A stretch of 64,000 nucleotides of DNA. It comes from Panax quinquefolius (lineage: Eukaryota > Streptophyta > Magnoliopsida > Apiales > Araliaceae). Under the pieces are notes generated by a model, which was given only the letters and a program-made list of their open reading frames with translations, searched no databases and was not told the origin of the DNA. The translations under genes and the position numbers were made by a program. This document shows positions 46,781 through 59,449 of this stretch, in pieces; position 1 is the first letter of the stretch; each line of letters begins with the position of its first letter. The DNA is taken from assembly GCA_020205615.1 (NCBI GenBank), contig CM035160.1, positions 121,227,516 to 121,291,515 of the forward strand, in the 5' to 3' direction.

Positions 46781-49391
46781 TGTAAGACCCCAACTTATTA
46801 TTAATGAAATTTAATTTTCTCTATTTATTATTTTGAAATAGTAAGGGTTGATTTGATTAATGTGGATAGTTATGGGTAAAATACGCAAATATTTCAAAAT
46901 AAGCAAGTGGTTATAAAATATTCATTATTGTTGGGGAATATTAATTGGTCGTGGAATATTAAATCGCCGGGGAATATTAAATACGACGGTGCTTGACCAT
47001 GTGTGGGCCCCATAACTGAAAGCGATTGGAGGAAGAAAGCGACAAGAATAAGTTGTTTAAAAATAAGCAGGCGTAGTTTATACTGATTAATCTTGTTAAA
47101 ATACTAAATTGGTTAAAACACAAGAAGATTACCTGCAGTATTGCACCAATTATTGATTCTTACGTAAAGAAGGCACTACTCAATAATTGTTACGATAATT
47201 CTTTATTCGTATTTTATTTTATTGATTTAATAATTGATGCGTTGATATTTTATATTCTTTGTTGTTTGATAATTGTCATTACACGTATTTTCATTATCAA
47301 AGCAATAATTCATATTATCCGAATAATATTATTAGATAACATTATTGGCAATGTCTAGAAAGTTACGCTTCAAGGAGAGGTTTGGTCACCTAATCATGGC
47401 GCCAAGAAGGAGAAATTCTTATTGAAAGCCCCTCTTTCCTAAGGAACCGCTGGTTGTCGATATTGTGATTACGTAATATTATTCGTGAATAATTAATTAT
47501 TGATTTATATGATGAGGAAAATATTGATTTTATGTGGATATAGATGGAGAAATTTTTTTAATGTGACAATTGTTGAAAATTAAAATTTTATCTTTTTCTG
47601 ATAAAATAATTCATTTAAATATATTATTATATTTTTAATAATATAATAATGGTGATATTTTTACAATGAATGTGGGATATATGAGTATATGTGGAGGTGG
47701 AGTATTTTTGTTACCAAAAATATTTAAAGCATGTTTTATGTGTCGGTGGATCCCATTTCTTGACTGAAATTTGATTATAGCCTGTAAAATCGTCCGTTTG
47801 TGGATTTTGGTCAATTTCTGTTTGAAATTTGGAAAACCTTTCTTCTACAAAGTTGTAGAGAATTTAATTTCCTATAAAAACTCGCGTGATTCGAATTTTC
47901 TAATAAAAGGGCTATTTATTATGAATTATTGAAGTTTCGGAGTTCCAAAATAATTAATTTTTGGAAGTATAAAATATTTAAAATGAAAAAAACGTTTTTT
48001 GTCATTGTTGTGGGTCTTACATATGTTAGAAGTGGCTGAATTCAGATCCTTAGAAGTGGGCGTAGAAATTGTAATATTAATATTAATATTTTAATAAATT
48101 TTCTACTTTGGTGTTCTAAGCATTTTCCTATAAATAGGGTGCTTAGGTTAGAATTGAAAATCACACCAGAAATTGAAGTTTTCTCTCTCTATATTATCGA
48201 GCGTATTCTTGTGAGTATTTTGAGTATACTTTGAGTATTGCTATACGGTGCAAGTTCAAGTTATAGCCTATATCCGGTGTTTCAGCTAGAAGTACTGATC
48301 TTTCGAGGTAAGGGATATTATTTTTTAATGATATTATTTATTCTAATATCATTATGTCGAAGTATTGATCTGAACTTTTTAATCAAATTTGGAACTTTTA
48401 GTGTTGGGGTTACTTATTCACGATATCTGTGACTATTCACGATATCTTGATCTATACACTAATATCGACACTATTCATCGAAAAATGAAAATTTTCTTTT
48501 GTCCAAAATATCTATTCGGATACTAGCTGATTGTATCCATGTTTTGATCATTATTTAATTTTACACCACTATGATTATTTTTGAGGTATTTTGGACATGG
48601 ATAAAACAAAGTACTAATCCTTAATCCTTAATCCTTGTCATTTTGTTTTCTTTGGATTCGTTTCTTTAAAATATATTTTCATCATCCTCGGTCTTAAATG
48701 ATGATATTATTGAATATCTTTGGCCTGTAGTGCAAAAGATGAATGATTTCGATTAATATCTTTGGCCGTAGTGCAAAGATGAACATGTGTTTAGATGAAC
48801 ATGACTAACTAATGAATATCTTTGGCTGTAGTAAAAGATGAATATTTGATTCAGATACATATTGATTGATGTTACGGAGGATAAAAGATAGATGATGAAC
48901 TTTTAAATTCATACATAGAAGATAGTAGTTTGCATTTTCTACTTAACTCTTCTAATGAATTATTATTTCACTGTGAATATTGATTTAAAACTTGTTGTCT
49001 ATTGTATTCTATTAGATTTTTCATTTGTTGAAGACTAACGATAATTTTTTTGTATATTATCTTACTCATAATATTCTTTCTTGGGCTAGTTGAGCTCACC
49101 CTTTTCCTTTTTGTTCCATTTTTTCTTCTCGGGAGGCGAGAATATAGCGAAAGTACAGTCTGGGGTATGGAATGAAGGTTCTAGAGAGAGTTGTTTAGTA
49201 GTCCTCACCATTTTGTAAAATAATGTATCAATAAATGTGATGAGGATTTATTTGAGTATAGATATTGTCTAGAAGATAATATTTGTATTCAAACTCACGC
49301 TTTTCTTGTTGTAATAATAAAGTTGTAGTTATTTCGTACCATGTATTGACAACTCGGAATGGGTGATGTATACCTATTTTGGGGCGCCACG
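46781..49391 (+). mobile_element. 5' LTR of element A'
   Basis: 2611 bp. TATA box at 48129, ATCTTTGGCC.GTAGTGCAAAGATGA repeats at 48714-48850, and GTTGAGCTCACCCTTTTCC near 49090. The last base is G where the 3' LTR has A. Confidence 0.9.
48129..48136 (+). promoter_or_regulatory. TATA box of the A' 5' LTR
   Basis: TATAAATA in TTTCCTATAAATAGGGTGC. Confidence 0.65.
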
Positions 49392-49392
49392 G

Positions 49393-49404
49393 TTGGTATC
49401 GAGC
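49393..49404 (+). promoter_or_regulatory. Primer-binding site of A', slightly altered
   Basis: TTGGTATCGAGC, against TTGGTATCAAAGC in elements A and B. The change falls at a CG site and may be a sequencing error. Confidence 0.65.
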
Positions 49405-49576
49405 TTAGGGATATGATCTCTGGCGAGATCGGGGAATAGAACTAGGGGGAGAGACTAGTAAATCCTTCGCTAGTGTGTCTTAACTAAGCTTATTTGTTAG
49501 TTGGTCAAGATATAGGGATATTATGTGATATATTGATTTCCTTAATTAACCCCTTGTTTTATGATAGTATTTGAGA

Positions 49577-50382
49577 ATGTCGATTGAGAATATTAATGAT
49601 GGAGTAAATGAGACCGTGGAGATGCTGTACTCACCAACGAGGAGAAGCGCAACAGTGTGAAATGTTCCTCCGTGAACAACACCAATCGAGCAGATGATGA
49701 ACGAGGGATGTTTAGAAGCTTTTTGCGGTTCATGCAAAATCAGACGAGGAGACTCGTGTTCAAAATACGGAAAGAAATGATAGCAATTCACGGGTTGTCA
49801 CTGACCAAGTAGTTCAAAGAGTTGGGACCACGAATTTAAGGGAAGCCAGATCCGATCATGGCGGAAACATGGGTCAAGCAAATTACCAAGATATTCGATG
49901 TCTTGGGATGCACGGAGGAACAGAAGGTTCCATTCGCCACTTTTATGTTCCGTGGCGAGGCGGACTCTTTGGTGGAGAGTGCGTGAAGCATACCCATCAA
50001 GACTTTCAAAGATGTCTTGGGAGACATTTCAGAAACTATTTAATGACAAATACTTTCACGAAAGTGTTCGTCTATATGAAGGAAGTGGAGTTCATTAGAT
50101 TAGAGCAAAACAACATGATGGTGTCTCGAAGACGAGGCAAAGTTTGCAGAGTTATCGAGTTTGCACCTCATTTGGTGGAGAATGAGGAACGTATGACGTG
50201 GATGTTTCTTAGAGGTTTAAAACCTAGCATAAGTCGAAGATCTCATTTCTCATAAATTTTCTCTCTATTCAGGATGTTGTAAGCAGGCCCAATTATTAGA
50301 AGCGAGATAACGAGTACGGTCAACCGAGGGACCACAACCAGGATCATCTAGGAGATGGCGATCAACAAAAAAACGATAACCG
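49577..50382 (+). pseudogene. gag N-terminal region of A', frameshifted
   Basis: ATG at 49577 gives MSIENINDGVNETVEMLYSP, homologous to the MASENVEIS..AHETVE start of element A. The conserved domain survives only as pieces in alternating frames, for example MSWETFQKLFNDKYFHESV (about 50010-50066) and a GVSLRGLKPSI-type end near 50210. Stops at CG/CAG sites break it throughout. Confidence 0.75.
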
Positions 50383-51153
50383 GTGGAGAAAGAAAAGATC
50401 GACAAAATGGTAACCACTCTTGGTGGTAATCATGGCCATGAGAATAGAAGAAGCGAATCGGGAGGAGATTTTAAAAAGAGGAGATTCAACAACGACAATA
50501 TAAAAATGGCAGCACCAGCAGCAACTGGTTCCAAGGGAGCGGAACGACCACCGGTCGTATGCTACAAATGCGGAAAAGAGGGACATATCAGTCCAAACAG
50601 ACCACAACAGTTCAAGGTATGCTATAATTGTGGAAAGGAAGGACATATCGCTCGGGATTGTAAGGTAGCGAAACCTAGTTCAGCGGGGACGGTGACTCAA
50701 AAGATTGTCCCAGAAAAGTCAAAGACAACGGTTCCTGGAAGAGCGTTTGTTGTGACTGGTCAAAATACGAGGAACCCAAACGAGGTGATCACGGGTAAGC
50801 TAATCATAAATTCTTGTGAAGTTTATACTTTACTAGATACCGGTGCTACCAATTCATTTATCTCTCCTACTTGTGCTCAACGTTTAAATTTGACTCTGGA
50901 AAAATTAGACTTTGACCTATCTGTGAAAACTTCGTTAGGAGAAACTTTTATCACATCCACTGTTTATAAATCTTGTTTGATTCAAGTTGGCACCATCACC
51001 TTACCTGTTGACCTTATCTCTTTAAAGATACTTGCTTTTGATGTGATTTTAGGGATTGATTGGTTAACTACTCATCATGCTAAAATTGATTGTTTTCGTA
51101 AGGTTGTTAGTTTCATATTCCTAACCAAACTGTTGTTCAATTCAAGCAACTAA
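50383..51153 (+). pseudogene. Gag zinc knuckles and aspartic protease of A'
   Basis: An open stretch of 256 codons and the longest readable part of A' gag-pol. Residues about 60-74 hold CYKCGKEGHISPNRP, a knuckle whose last Cys is replaced by Arg; residues about 79-92 hold a complete one, CYNCGKEGHIARDC (C-x2-C-x4-H-x4-C, RNA binding). The protease follows: LLDTGATNSFIS (about 149-160) keeps the catalytic Asp of the D-T/S-G motif, and FDVILGIDWL (about 218-227) is the conserved flap-distal motif of plant Ty3/gypsy proteases. It is listed as a pseudogene part because gag before it and RT after it are out of frame. A fused gag-pro reading frame is normal for chromoviruses. Confidence 0.85.
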
Positions 51154-54130
51154 ACCATTAAAATCAATCAACATCATATCTAATCATAAAGCTATTCGTT
51201 TATTGAAAAGCGGATGCCAAGCTTTCTTAGCCCATGTTATGGATTTGAATAAAGACACGTCAAATTTGAATAATATTCTGTTGTTATTGACTTTCCGACG
51301 TATTTCTGAAGAACTTCCCGGCCTACCCCGTAACGTGAAGTTGAATTCTTTATTGATCTTGAACTGGTACAAATCCCATTTCTAAAACCCCATATCGAAT
51401 GGCTCATATTGAACTTCAGTGGAGTTAAAGGTCCAACTACGGAGTTGTTGGACATCGGTTTCATTAAATCTAGTACATCTCCTTGGGTGCTCCTATTTTA
51501 TTTGTAAAGATGAAAGACGGAGTATGCGACTTTGTATTGACTATCGGGAATTGAACCATGTCACTATCAAGAATAGGTATCCTCTACCTCATATTGATGA
51601 CTTGTTTGACCCGATTTGCAAGGAGCACAATTCTTTTCAAAAATCGATCTTCGATTACGGATATCATCACCAAGATTAGAACCGAGGATATTCCAAAGGC
51701 GCCTTGAGAACTCGAGACGGGCATTATGAATTCTTAGTCATGTCTTTCGGACTGACTAATGCTCCTGCGGCTTTCATGTATATGATGAATCGAGTATTCA
51801 AGGAATATTTGGATCAATTCGTTGTTGTCTTTATTGATGACATCCTCATATATTCCAAAAGCCGTGAAGATCATGAGCACCATTTGAAGCTAATACTCCA
51901 AAGGCTTCGTGAAAACAAGCTTTATGCCAAGTTGAAGAAATGCGAGTTCTGGCTTGAGGAAGTAGCATTCCTTGGGCACGTGGTGTCGAAACATGGAGTA
52001 TCCGTGGACCCGGTGAAGATTGAAGCAATACAAAGTTGGGAGCAACCGAAGTCGGTGGATCAAGCACGTAGCTACGGGCTTAATTTGGTTATTATCGGAG
52101 ATTCGTGGAAGGATTTTCTCGAATCGCTACTCCATTAACTCAGCTGACTCGGAAAGATATAAAATACGTATGGAACGAGGAATGCGAGAAGAGTTTCCAA
52201 GAGCTCAAGAGGAGACTCATTTATTAAAGACTGTTCTAACAATACCATCCGGGTTCGGATGGATTTGTTATCTACAACGATGCTTTGGGCAAAGGGTTAG
52301 GATGTGTTCTCATGCAACGTGGGAAAGTCATAGCCTATGCCTCGCGACAACTTAAAGAGTATGAGAGGAATTATCATACTCATGATCTAGAGTTGGCAGC
52401 AGTCATTTTCGCGCCAAAGATCTGGAGGCACTATCTATATGGGGAGAAAGTTGAGATATATTCAGACTATAAAAGCCTCAAATATTTCTTCACGCAAAAA
52501 GGAACTCAACATGCGGCAATGACGTTGGCTTGAGTTGTTGAAAGATTACGACCACACTATTCAATACCATCCCGAAAAGCGAACGTGGTAGGCGACGGCG
52601 TTGAGTAGAAGATCATATGCGAGGAATGAGTACGATGATGTCAAGTATACGCGACAGAGCCAACTTTAATAGAAAAAGTTAAGGTTGCTCAAGCCACCTA
52701 ACCCGGAGCCGATGCGTATGAAGAAGAAAGTACAAGAAGGTGCTATTCGAAGCAAGAATTGATGAAGAAGGAATACTTGAGTCCACTCCGGACTTTGTGT
52801 CCCTAACGACTACGATTTGAAGTACAAGATTATGATGGAGGCACACAATACACCATTTGCAATCCATCTCGGAAGTACCAAAATGTTTCGTGATCTTGAC
52901 ATACATTTTGGTGGAACAATATGAAGAGAGAGATTGCAAAGTTTATCTCAATGTGTTTAACTTGTCAAGCGTGTAAAGGCGGAGCATCTAGTACCTAAGG
53001 GTCCGTTGCAACCACTTGAGATTCGAAATGGAAGTGGGAACACATTACCATGGATTTCATTCACGGGTCTTCCTACGGTTTCTCAAGGCATTAATGCTAT
53101 TTGGGTTATTGTTGATAGATTAACCAAGTCGCGCATTTTTCTTGTCGACACGGAGACTTATTCCTTGAACGTCTTGCTAGTATATATGTAAACGAGATTG
53201 TGAGGTTTCATGGCATGCCAAGTATCCATAGTTTCGGATCGTGACCCAAGATTCACTTCAAGATTTTGGGTTAGCTTGCAAAAAGCTATGGGCACAGATT
53301 TACGATTGATTTTCGCATACCATCCTCAAAGCAGACGGACAATCGGGGAGGACTATTCAAACTCTTGAAGATATATTAAGACTCGTGTCCTAGACTTCAA
53401 GGCGGTTGGGATAAGTATTTACCATTGGTGGAATTCTCCTACAACAACAACGATTATCAGCAAGTATAGGTGTGGCTCCATTTGAAGCATTATATGGACG
53501 AAAGTGTCGCTCTCCAGTATGTTGGGACGAGGTGGGTGAAACAACATTGTTGGGACCCGAGTTGGTACGTATGACTACGGAAAAGATCCAAATGATTCGA
53601 CAACGTATACAAACGGCACAAGATCGACAAAAGAGTTATGCGGATCTTCATCGAAAGGACGTGGAATTTAGTATAGGGGATCATGTATTGTTACGAGTTG
53701 CTCCATGGAAGGGAGTTACAAGATTTAGGAAGAGAGGAAAGCTCAATCCACTATTTATTGGTCCATTTCAAATTCTTGACCGAGTAGGAAATGTAGCCTA
53801 TAGACTCGCGTTACCTCCGAGTATGTCTCGTGTTCATAATGTGTTTCACATATCCGTGCTTTCGTAAATATGTGAAAGACCGAACCACGTTATAGAGTTA
53901 GAACCGGACGAGATAGCTGAAGACTTAACGAATGAGGAGGTACCTGTCAAGATCTTGGATAGGAAGGAGCATGTCCTACGCGCAAAGGTCATACCACAAG
54001 TTAAAGTTTTGTGGAGGAATCATGCTATAGAGGAAATGACCTGGGAATTGGAAACGGAAATGAAAGCGAGGTATCCTCACCTTTTCAAACACCTGTGTAC
54101 GCACGTCAAATTTCGAGGACGAAATTTCAT
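51154..54130 (+). pseudogene. pol of A': RT, RNase H, integrase, chromodomain tail
   Basis: RT starts near 51300 (ISEELPGLP). ELNHVTIKNRYPLPHIDDLF is at 51550-51607, [18 protein letters not shown] at 51737-51790, and the catalytic box [13 protein letters not shown] at 51823-51861. RNase H at about 52240-52620 has [31 protein letters not shown] and [10 protein letters not shown]. The integrase zinc region is at about 52840-52975 and the core at 53020-53460, in pieces. [20 protein letters not shown] (53472) opens a 131-codon frame with the GPY/F-type module [16 protein letters not shown], and 53955-54120 encodes VLWRNHAIEEMTWELE, a C-terminal chromodomain type tail. At least six frameshifts and stops. 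Confidence 0.88.
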
Positions 54131-54142
54131 AAGGAGGGAGGT
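54131..54142 (+). promoter_or_regulatory. Polypurine tract of A'
   Basis: AAGGAGGGAGGT immediately before the 3' LTR. Confidence 0.8.
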
Positions 54143-56739
54143 TGTAAGACCCCAACTTATTATTAATGAAATTTAATTTTCTTTATTTATTATTTTGAAA
54201 TAGTAAGGGTTGATTTGATTAATGTGGATAGTTATGGGTAAATATGCAAATATTTCAAAATAAGCAAGTGGTTATAAAATATTCATTATTGTTGGGGAAT
54301 ATCCGCTTGGTCGTGGAATATTCGTCTTGTCGAGAATATTAAATGCGATACGGCGCGACCATGTGTGGGCCCCATAACTGAAAGCGATTGGAGGAAGAAA
54401 AAGCGACAAGAATAAGTTGTTTAAAAATAACTACAGTAGTTATTACAAATTAATCATTGTTAAAATACTCGGTGGTTAAAACACAAGTAGTTATTTGCAG
54501 TATTGCACCAATTATTGATTCTTACGTAAGAAGGCACTACTCAATAATTGTTACAAGAATTATGCTCAAATATTTTATTTTATTGATTTAATAATTCTTT
54601 GCGTTGATATTTTATATTCTTTGTTGTTTCAATAATTGTCATTACACAATATTTTTCATTATCGAAGCAATAATTCATATTATCTGAATAATATTATTAG
54701 ATAACATTATTGGCAATGTCTTGAAAGTTCTGTCTAAGAAGAGGTTTGGTCACCTAATTGCACGCTAGTAAGGAGAAATTCTTATTGGAAAGCCCCCACT
54801 TTCCTGGGAACTGCCTGGTTGTCAGTATTGTGATTCTGTAATATTATTCGTGAATAATTAATTATTGATTTATATGATGAGGAAAGTATTGATTTTATGT
54901 GGATATAGATGGAGAAAATTTTTTAATGTGACAATTGTTGAAAATTAAAATTTTATCTTTTTCTGATAAAATAATTCATTTAAATATATTATTATATTTT
55001 TAATAATATAATAATGGTGATATTTTTACAATGAATGTGGGATATATGAGTATATGTGGAGGAGGAGTATTTTTGTTACCAAAAATATTTAAAGCATGTT
55101 TTATGTGTCGGTGGACCCCATTTCTTGACTGAAATTTGATTATAGCTTGTAAAATCGCCCGTTTGTGGATTTCGGTCAATTTCTGTTTGGAATTTGGAAA
55201 AACTTTCTTCTGCAAAGTTGTAGAGAATTTAATTTCCTATAGAAATTAATGAGATTCAAATTTTTTGATAAAAGGGCTATTTATTATGAATTATTGAAGT
55301 TTCGGAGTTCCAAAATAATTAATTTTTGGAAGTATAAAATATTTAAAATGACAAAAACGTTTTTTGTCATTGTTGTGGGTCTTACATGTGTTAGAAGTGG
55401 CTGAATTCAGATCCTTAGAAGTGGGCGTAGGAGTTGTAATATTAATATTAATATTTTAATAAATTTTCTACTTTGGTGTTCTATGCATTTTCCTATAAAT
55501 AGGGTGCTTAGGTTAGAATTGAAAATCACACCAGAAATTGAAGTTTTCTCTCTCTATATTATCGAGCGTATTCTTGTGAGTATTTTGAGTATACTTTGAG
55601 TATTGCTATACGGTGCAAGTTTAAGTTATAGCCTATATCCGGTGTTTCAGCTAGAAGTATTGATCTTTCGAGGTAAGGGATATTATTTTTTAATGATATT
55701 ATTTATTCTAATATCATTATGCCGAAGTATTGATCTGAACGTTTTAATCAAATTTGGAACTTTTAGTGTCGGGGTTACTATTCACGTATATGGCACTATT
55801 CACGTATACGACACTATTCATCGAAAAATGAAAATTTTCCTTTTCGTCCAAAATATTTATTCTGGATACTAGCTCTGATTGTATCCATGTTTTGATCATT
55901 CTTGAATTTTACACCACTATGATTATTTTTGAGGTATTTTTGGACATGGATAAAACAAAGTACGAATTCTTAATCCTTAATCCTTGTCATTTTGTTTCAT
56001 TGGATTCGTTCTTTAAAAATATTTTTCATCATCCTCGTCTTAAATGATGATATTATTGAATATCTTTGGCCTGTAGTGCAAAGATGAATGATTTTCGATG
56101 AATATCTTTGGCCCGTAGTGCAAAGATGAGCAGTGTTTAGATGAACATGATTAATCGATGAATATCTTTGGCCCTGTAGTGCAAAGATGAATATTTGATT
56201 CGAGATATATATTGATTGATGTTTACAGGATAAAAGATGAGCGATGAACTTTTAAATTTATACATAGAAGATACTAGTTTGCATTCTCTACTTAACTCTT
56301 CTAATGAATTATTATTTCCGCTGCGAATATTGATTTAAAACTTGTTGTCTATTGTATTCTATTAGATTTTTCCCAGTTGAAGACTAACGATAATTTGTTA
56401 TATATTATCTTAGTCATAATATTCTTTACTGGGCTAGTTGAGCTCACCCTTTTCCTTTTTGTTCCATTTTTCTTCTCAGGAGGCGAGAATATAGCGAGTA
56501 CGATTCGGGGTATGGAATGAAGGTTCTAGAGAGAGTTGTTTAGTAGTCCTTACCATTTTTGTAAAATAATGTATCAATAAATGTGATGAGGATTTATTTG
56601 AGTATAGATATTGTCTAGAAGATAATATTTGTATTCAAACTCACAGTTTTACTGTTGTAATAATAAAGTTGTAGTTATTTCTGTACCATGTATTGATAAC
56701 TCAGAATGGGTGATGTATACCTATTTTTGGGGCGTCACA
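54143..56739 (+). mobile_element. 3' LTR of element A'
   Basis: 2597 bp, TGTAAGACCCC...GGGGCGTCACA; TATA box at 55494 and ATCTTTGGCC.GTAGTG repeats at 56056-56200. Short frames in it are shadows of LTR sequence. Confidence 0.9.
55494..55501 (+). promoter_or_regulatory. TATA box of the A' 3' LTR
   Basis: TATAAATA at the position equivalent to 48129 in the 5' LTR. Confidence 0.6.
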
Positions 56740-56744
56740 CGTAG

Positions 56745-57515
56745 TCGCATATATTATTCCGATCAACGATCTAAATGCATATGTGCTATTTTATTCGGGT
56801 GCTACCTGTTCGTTTATCGCATTTGCTTTTGCTAGGCGATTAGGATTACTTCCCGAAAAGTTGCTTATACCTTTAAACATTAAGGTAGCAAACGAAGAGA
56901 TTATTCATGTTGAAGATATTCATAGGAGTTGTTGCGTAGATATACGGGGTTGTAATTTATCGGTAGATTTGATACCGATAAAGTTAGGGGAATTCGATGT
57001 AATTCTCGGAATGGATTGGTTGGTGAACCATGGGGCAATTATAGATTGTCAAAAGAAATGCGTAAATATTAGAACTTTAAAACCACCTCAAATAGTATTT
57101 TACGGTAATAAATCGCCGGGACGTTCGTGTTGTCTGACCATAACACAAACTAGGAAATTATTGAGGAAGGGGTGTGTAGGCTATTTGTGTCATGTGGTTG
57201 ATACCCAGAGAGTAGGAGCAACCACAGAACAAATACCTATAGTGAGTGAATTCATGGATGTATTTCCAAGTGAATTACCGGGTCTTCCACCGGATAGGGA
57301 GACGTAGTTCGTAATAGACATTGTGCCAGGAGCGGCACCAGTTTCCAGGGCACCATATCGTATGGCACCAGTGGAGATGAAGGAGTTGATGGTGCGATTA
57401 TAAGAACCTCATTGGATGAAAGTACATACAACCAAGTGTTTCACCGTGGGGAGCACCGGTACTGTTTGTCAAGAAGAAGGACGGATCGTTAAGACTTTGT
57501 ATTGTTTACCGAGAG
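56745..57515 (+). pseudogene. Protease and RT start of element B
   Basis: Resumes B's frame after A'. The protease has LFYSGATCSFIAF, where the catalytic Asp of the DSGAT motif is Tyr, so the enzyme would be dead as written. GEFDVILGMDWLVNHGAIID (about 56988-57047) is the conserved downstream motif. FMDVFPSELPGLPPDRE (57250-57303) marks the RT start. A TAG stop at 57305 and a frameshift near 57400 follow. The Asp-to-Tyr change is a single base and could be a sequencing error. Confidence 0.85.
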
Positions 57516-58182
57516 TTGAACAAGTTAACAATAAAGAATAAATACCCATTGCCCAGGATCGATGATCTCTTTGATCAGTTGAAAGGGGCAAAGTATTTTT
57601 CTAAAATAGATTTAAGGACGAGGTACCATCAGCTGAAGGTTAGGAATGATCACGTGCCAAAGATAGAATTCAGGACTCGTTATGGTCATTACGAGTTTCT
57701 GGTGATGTCATTTGGGTTGACTAATGCACCTGCTGCATTTATGGATATGATGAATAGAGTGTTCAAATAATATTTGGACAAGTTCGTCGTGGTGTTTATC
57801 GATGATATTCTAGTCTATTCTAAGACGCCAGAAGATCATGCCGAACACCAAAGAACAGTGTTGGAGACACTAAGGAAGGAGAAGTTATATGCAAAGTTCA
57901 CTAAGTGTGAATTTTGGCTAGAGAGGGTACAATTTTCAGGTCATGTCATTGACCATGAGGGGATTTCAGTAGATCAAATGAAGGTTGAAGCCGTAATGAA
58001 TTGGGAACAACCGAAAATGCCGACTGAGGTGCGTAGTTTCCTAGGGTTAGCGGGTTACTATCGGAGATTCATTCAAGATTTTTCAAAAAATAGCTACTCC
58101 GTTGACTAACTTGACAAGAAAGATGTCGAAGTATGCATGGACTGAGAAATGCGAGGATAGTTTTCAATAACTGAAGAAAAGG
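57516..58182 (+). pseudogene. Reverse transcriptase of element B
   Basis: [20 protein letters not shown] opens the RT core. [13 protein letters not shown] carries the first catalytic Asp, and [18 protein letters not shown] precedes a TAA stop at 57768-57770. The same frame continues with [13 protein letters not shown] (catalytic Asp pair) and [16 protein letters not shown] (thumb). A homopolymer frameshift occurs at about 58085 (run of six A). RT copies the element's RNA into DNA. Apart from the stop and the shift the domain is well preserved and close to Tekay-type RTs. Confidence 0.88.
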
Positions 58183-59010
58183 TTGAGTGAAGCGCCTGTT
58201 TTGTCATTACCCGATGACACAGGAAATTTTGTAGTTTATAGCGATGCTTTGCATAAAGGACTTGGTTGTGTGCTCATGCAGCATGGCAAGGTCATTGCGT
58301 ATGCATCTAGGCAGTTGAAGGATTATGAGAAAGTTTACCTTACTCATGATCTGGAACTAGCCGCAGTAGTATTTGCCTTAAAGATATGGCGACATTATCT
58401 TTACGAGGAAAAATGTGAGATATACACGGACCACAAGAGTCTAAAATATATCTTCACACAGAAGGAGTTGAACATGAGGCAGAGGAGATGGCTGGAGTTG
58501 ATAAAGGATTATGACTGTGAAATCCTGTATCACCCTAGAAAAGCTAATGTAGTGGCCAACGCCTTAAGTAGACAGGGTCGAGAAAAGTTGTCTATGTTAA
58601 CGGCTCAAACTGAGTTAATAACAGAGATGGCTAGGATGGAGATAGAGGTGAAGATGTCAAGTGAAGTGGGACAGAGACTGTTTGCAACAGAGATCCAATC
58701 TACCATCGCAGAGAGAATTAAGGAGGTGCAGCTCAAAACTAGTGAGTGTGATCAGTTGAAGAAGCGTTTGCCCAATGAAGAAGATATTATGTTTAGTCAT
58801 GATAATGAGGGATTATTAAGATTTGAAGGAAGAATTTGGGTTCCAAATGAGACGGAATTAAAAGATCAAGTGTTACAAGAGGCTCATAGTTCAAGGTACT
58901 CGATTCATCCTGGTAGCACTAAGATGTATCAAGACCTTCGACAGAGTTTTTGGTGGCCAAATATGAAGAGAGAAATAGCGGAGTATGTGAGTAGGTGCTT
59001 GACTTGTTAA
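58183..59010 (+). pseudogene. RNase H and integrase zinc domain of element B
   Basis: An open frame of 275 codons. RNase H residues: [17 protein letters not shown] (first Asp), [20 protein letters not shown] (Glu), [13 protein letters not shown] (Asp), then [10 protein letters not shown], where relatives have ADALSR, so the last acidic residue is Asn. A linker rich in Glu/Lys (58600-58800) leads to the integrase HHCC zinc region: H and H in [16 protein letters not shown], then the two Cys in SRCLTC just before the stop TAA at 59008, which replaces a Gln codon (CAA). RNase H removes the RNA strand and the zinc region helps integrase multimerise. Confidence 0.88.
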
Positions 59011-59449
59011 AAAGTTAAGGCCAAACATCAACGACCAAGTGGCTTGTTAAAGTCATTAGAGATTCCAGAGTTGAAATGAGAGCATATCACGATGGACTTT
59101 GTGGTGGGACTTCCGACTACTCAGAAGGGGTACGATGTGATTTCGGTAATAGTGGACCGGTTGACAAAGTCGGCTCACTTTTTGCCAATTCGGGTTAAGT
59201 ATAACTTAGACCAGTTAGCTAAACTTTATGTTAAGGAAATTATTTCTAAACATGGAGTACCAGTTTCGATTATGTCAGATCGTGACCCACGATTCACGTC
59301 GAACTTTTGGAGAAGTCTACAGGAACAGTTGAGAACACAATTGAAGTTAAGTACGGCATATCATCCACAAACTGATGGACAGAGCGAGAGAACAATTCAG
59401 ATGTTAGAAGATATGTTAAGATCTTGCGTCATGGATTTCAAGGGTACTT
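59011..59449 (+). pseudogene. Integrase core of element B, truncated by family-C LTR
   Basis: Same frame as the previous part. A TGA at about 59077 replaces the usual Trp before EHITMDF. Core motifs are [15 protein letters not shown] (first catalytic Asp), [30 protein letters not shown] (second Asp) and [20 protein letters not shown] (Glu), the D,D-35-E triad. Ends at MDFKG where the next LTR begins at 59450. The C-terminal GPY/F and any chromodomain are beyond the window. Confidence 0.88.

Larger units (their letters stand above)
46781..56739 (+). mobile_element. Complete Ty3/gypsy chromovirus A' (Tekay/Del-like) nested in element B
   Basis: LTRs at 46781-49391 and 54143-56739 start TGTAAGACCCCAACTTATT and end GGGGCGYCACR. 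A 5-bp duplication CGTAG flanks the element (46776-46780 and 56740-56744). Primer site at 49393, purine tract AAGGAGGGAGG at 54131. The interior contains gag, protease, RT, RNase H, integrase and a C-terminal chromodomain-like tail on the plus strand, the order of Ty3/gypsy chromoviruses. The frames are broken in many places. It belongs to the same family as element A (28940). Confidence 0.93.
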
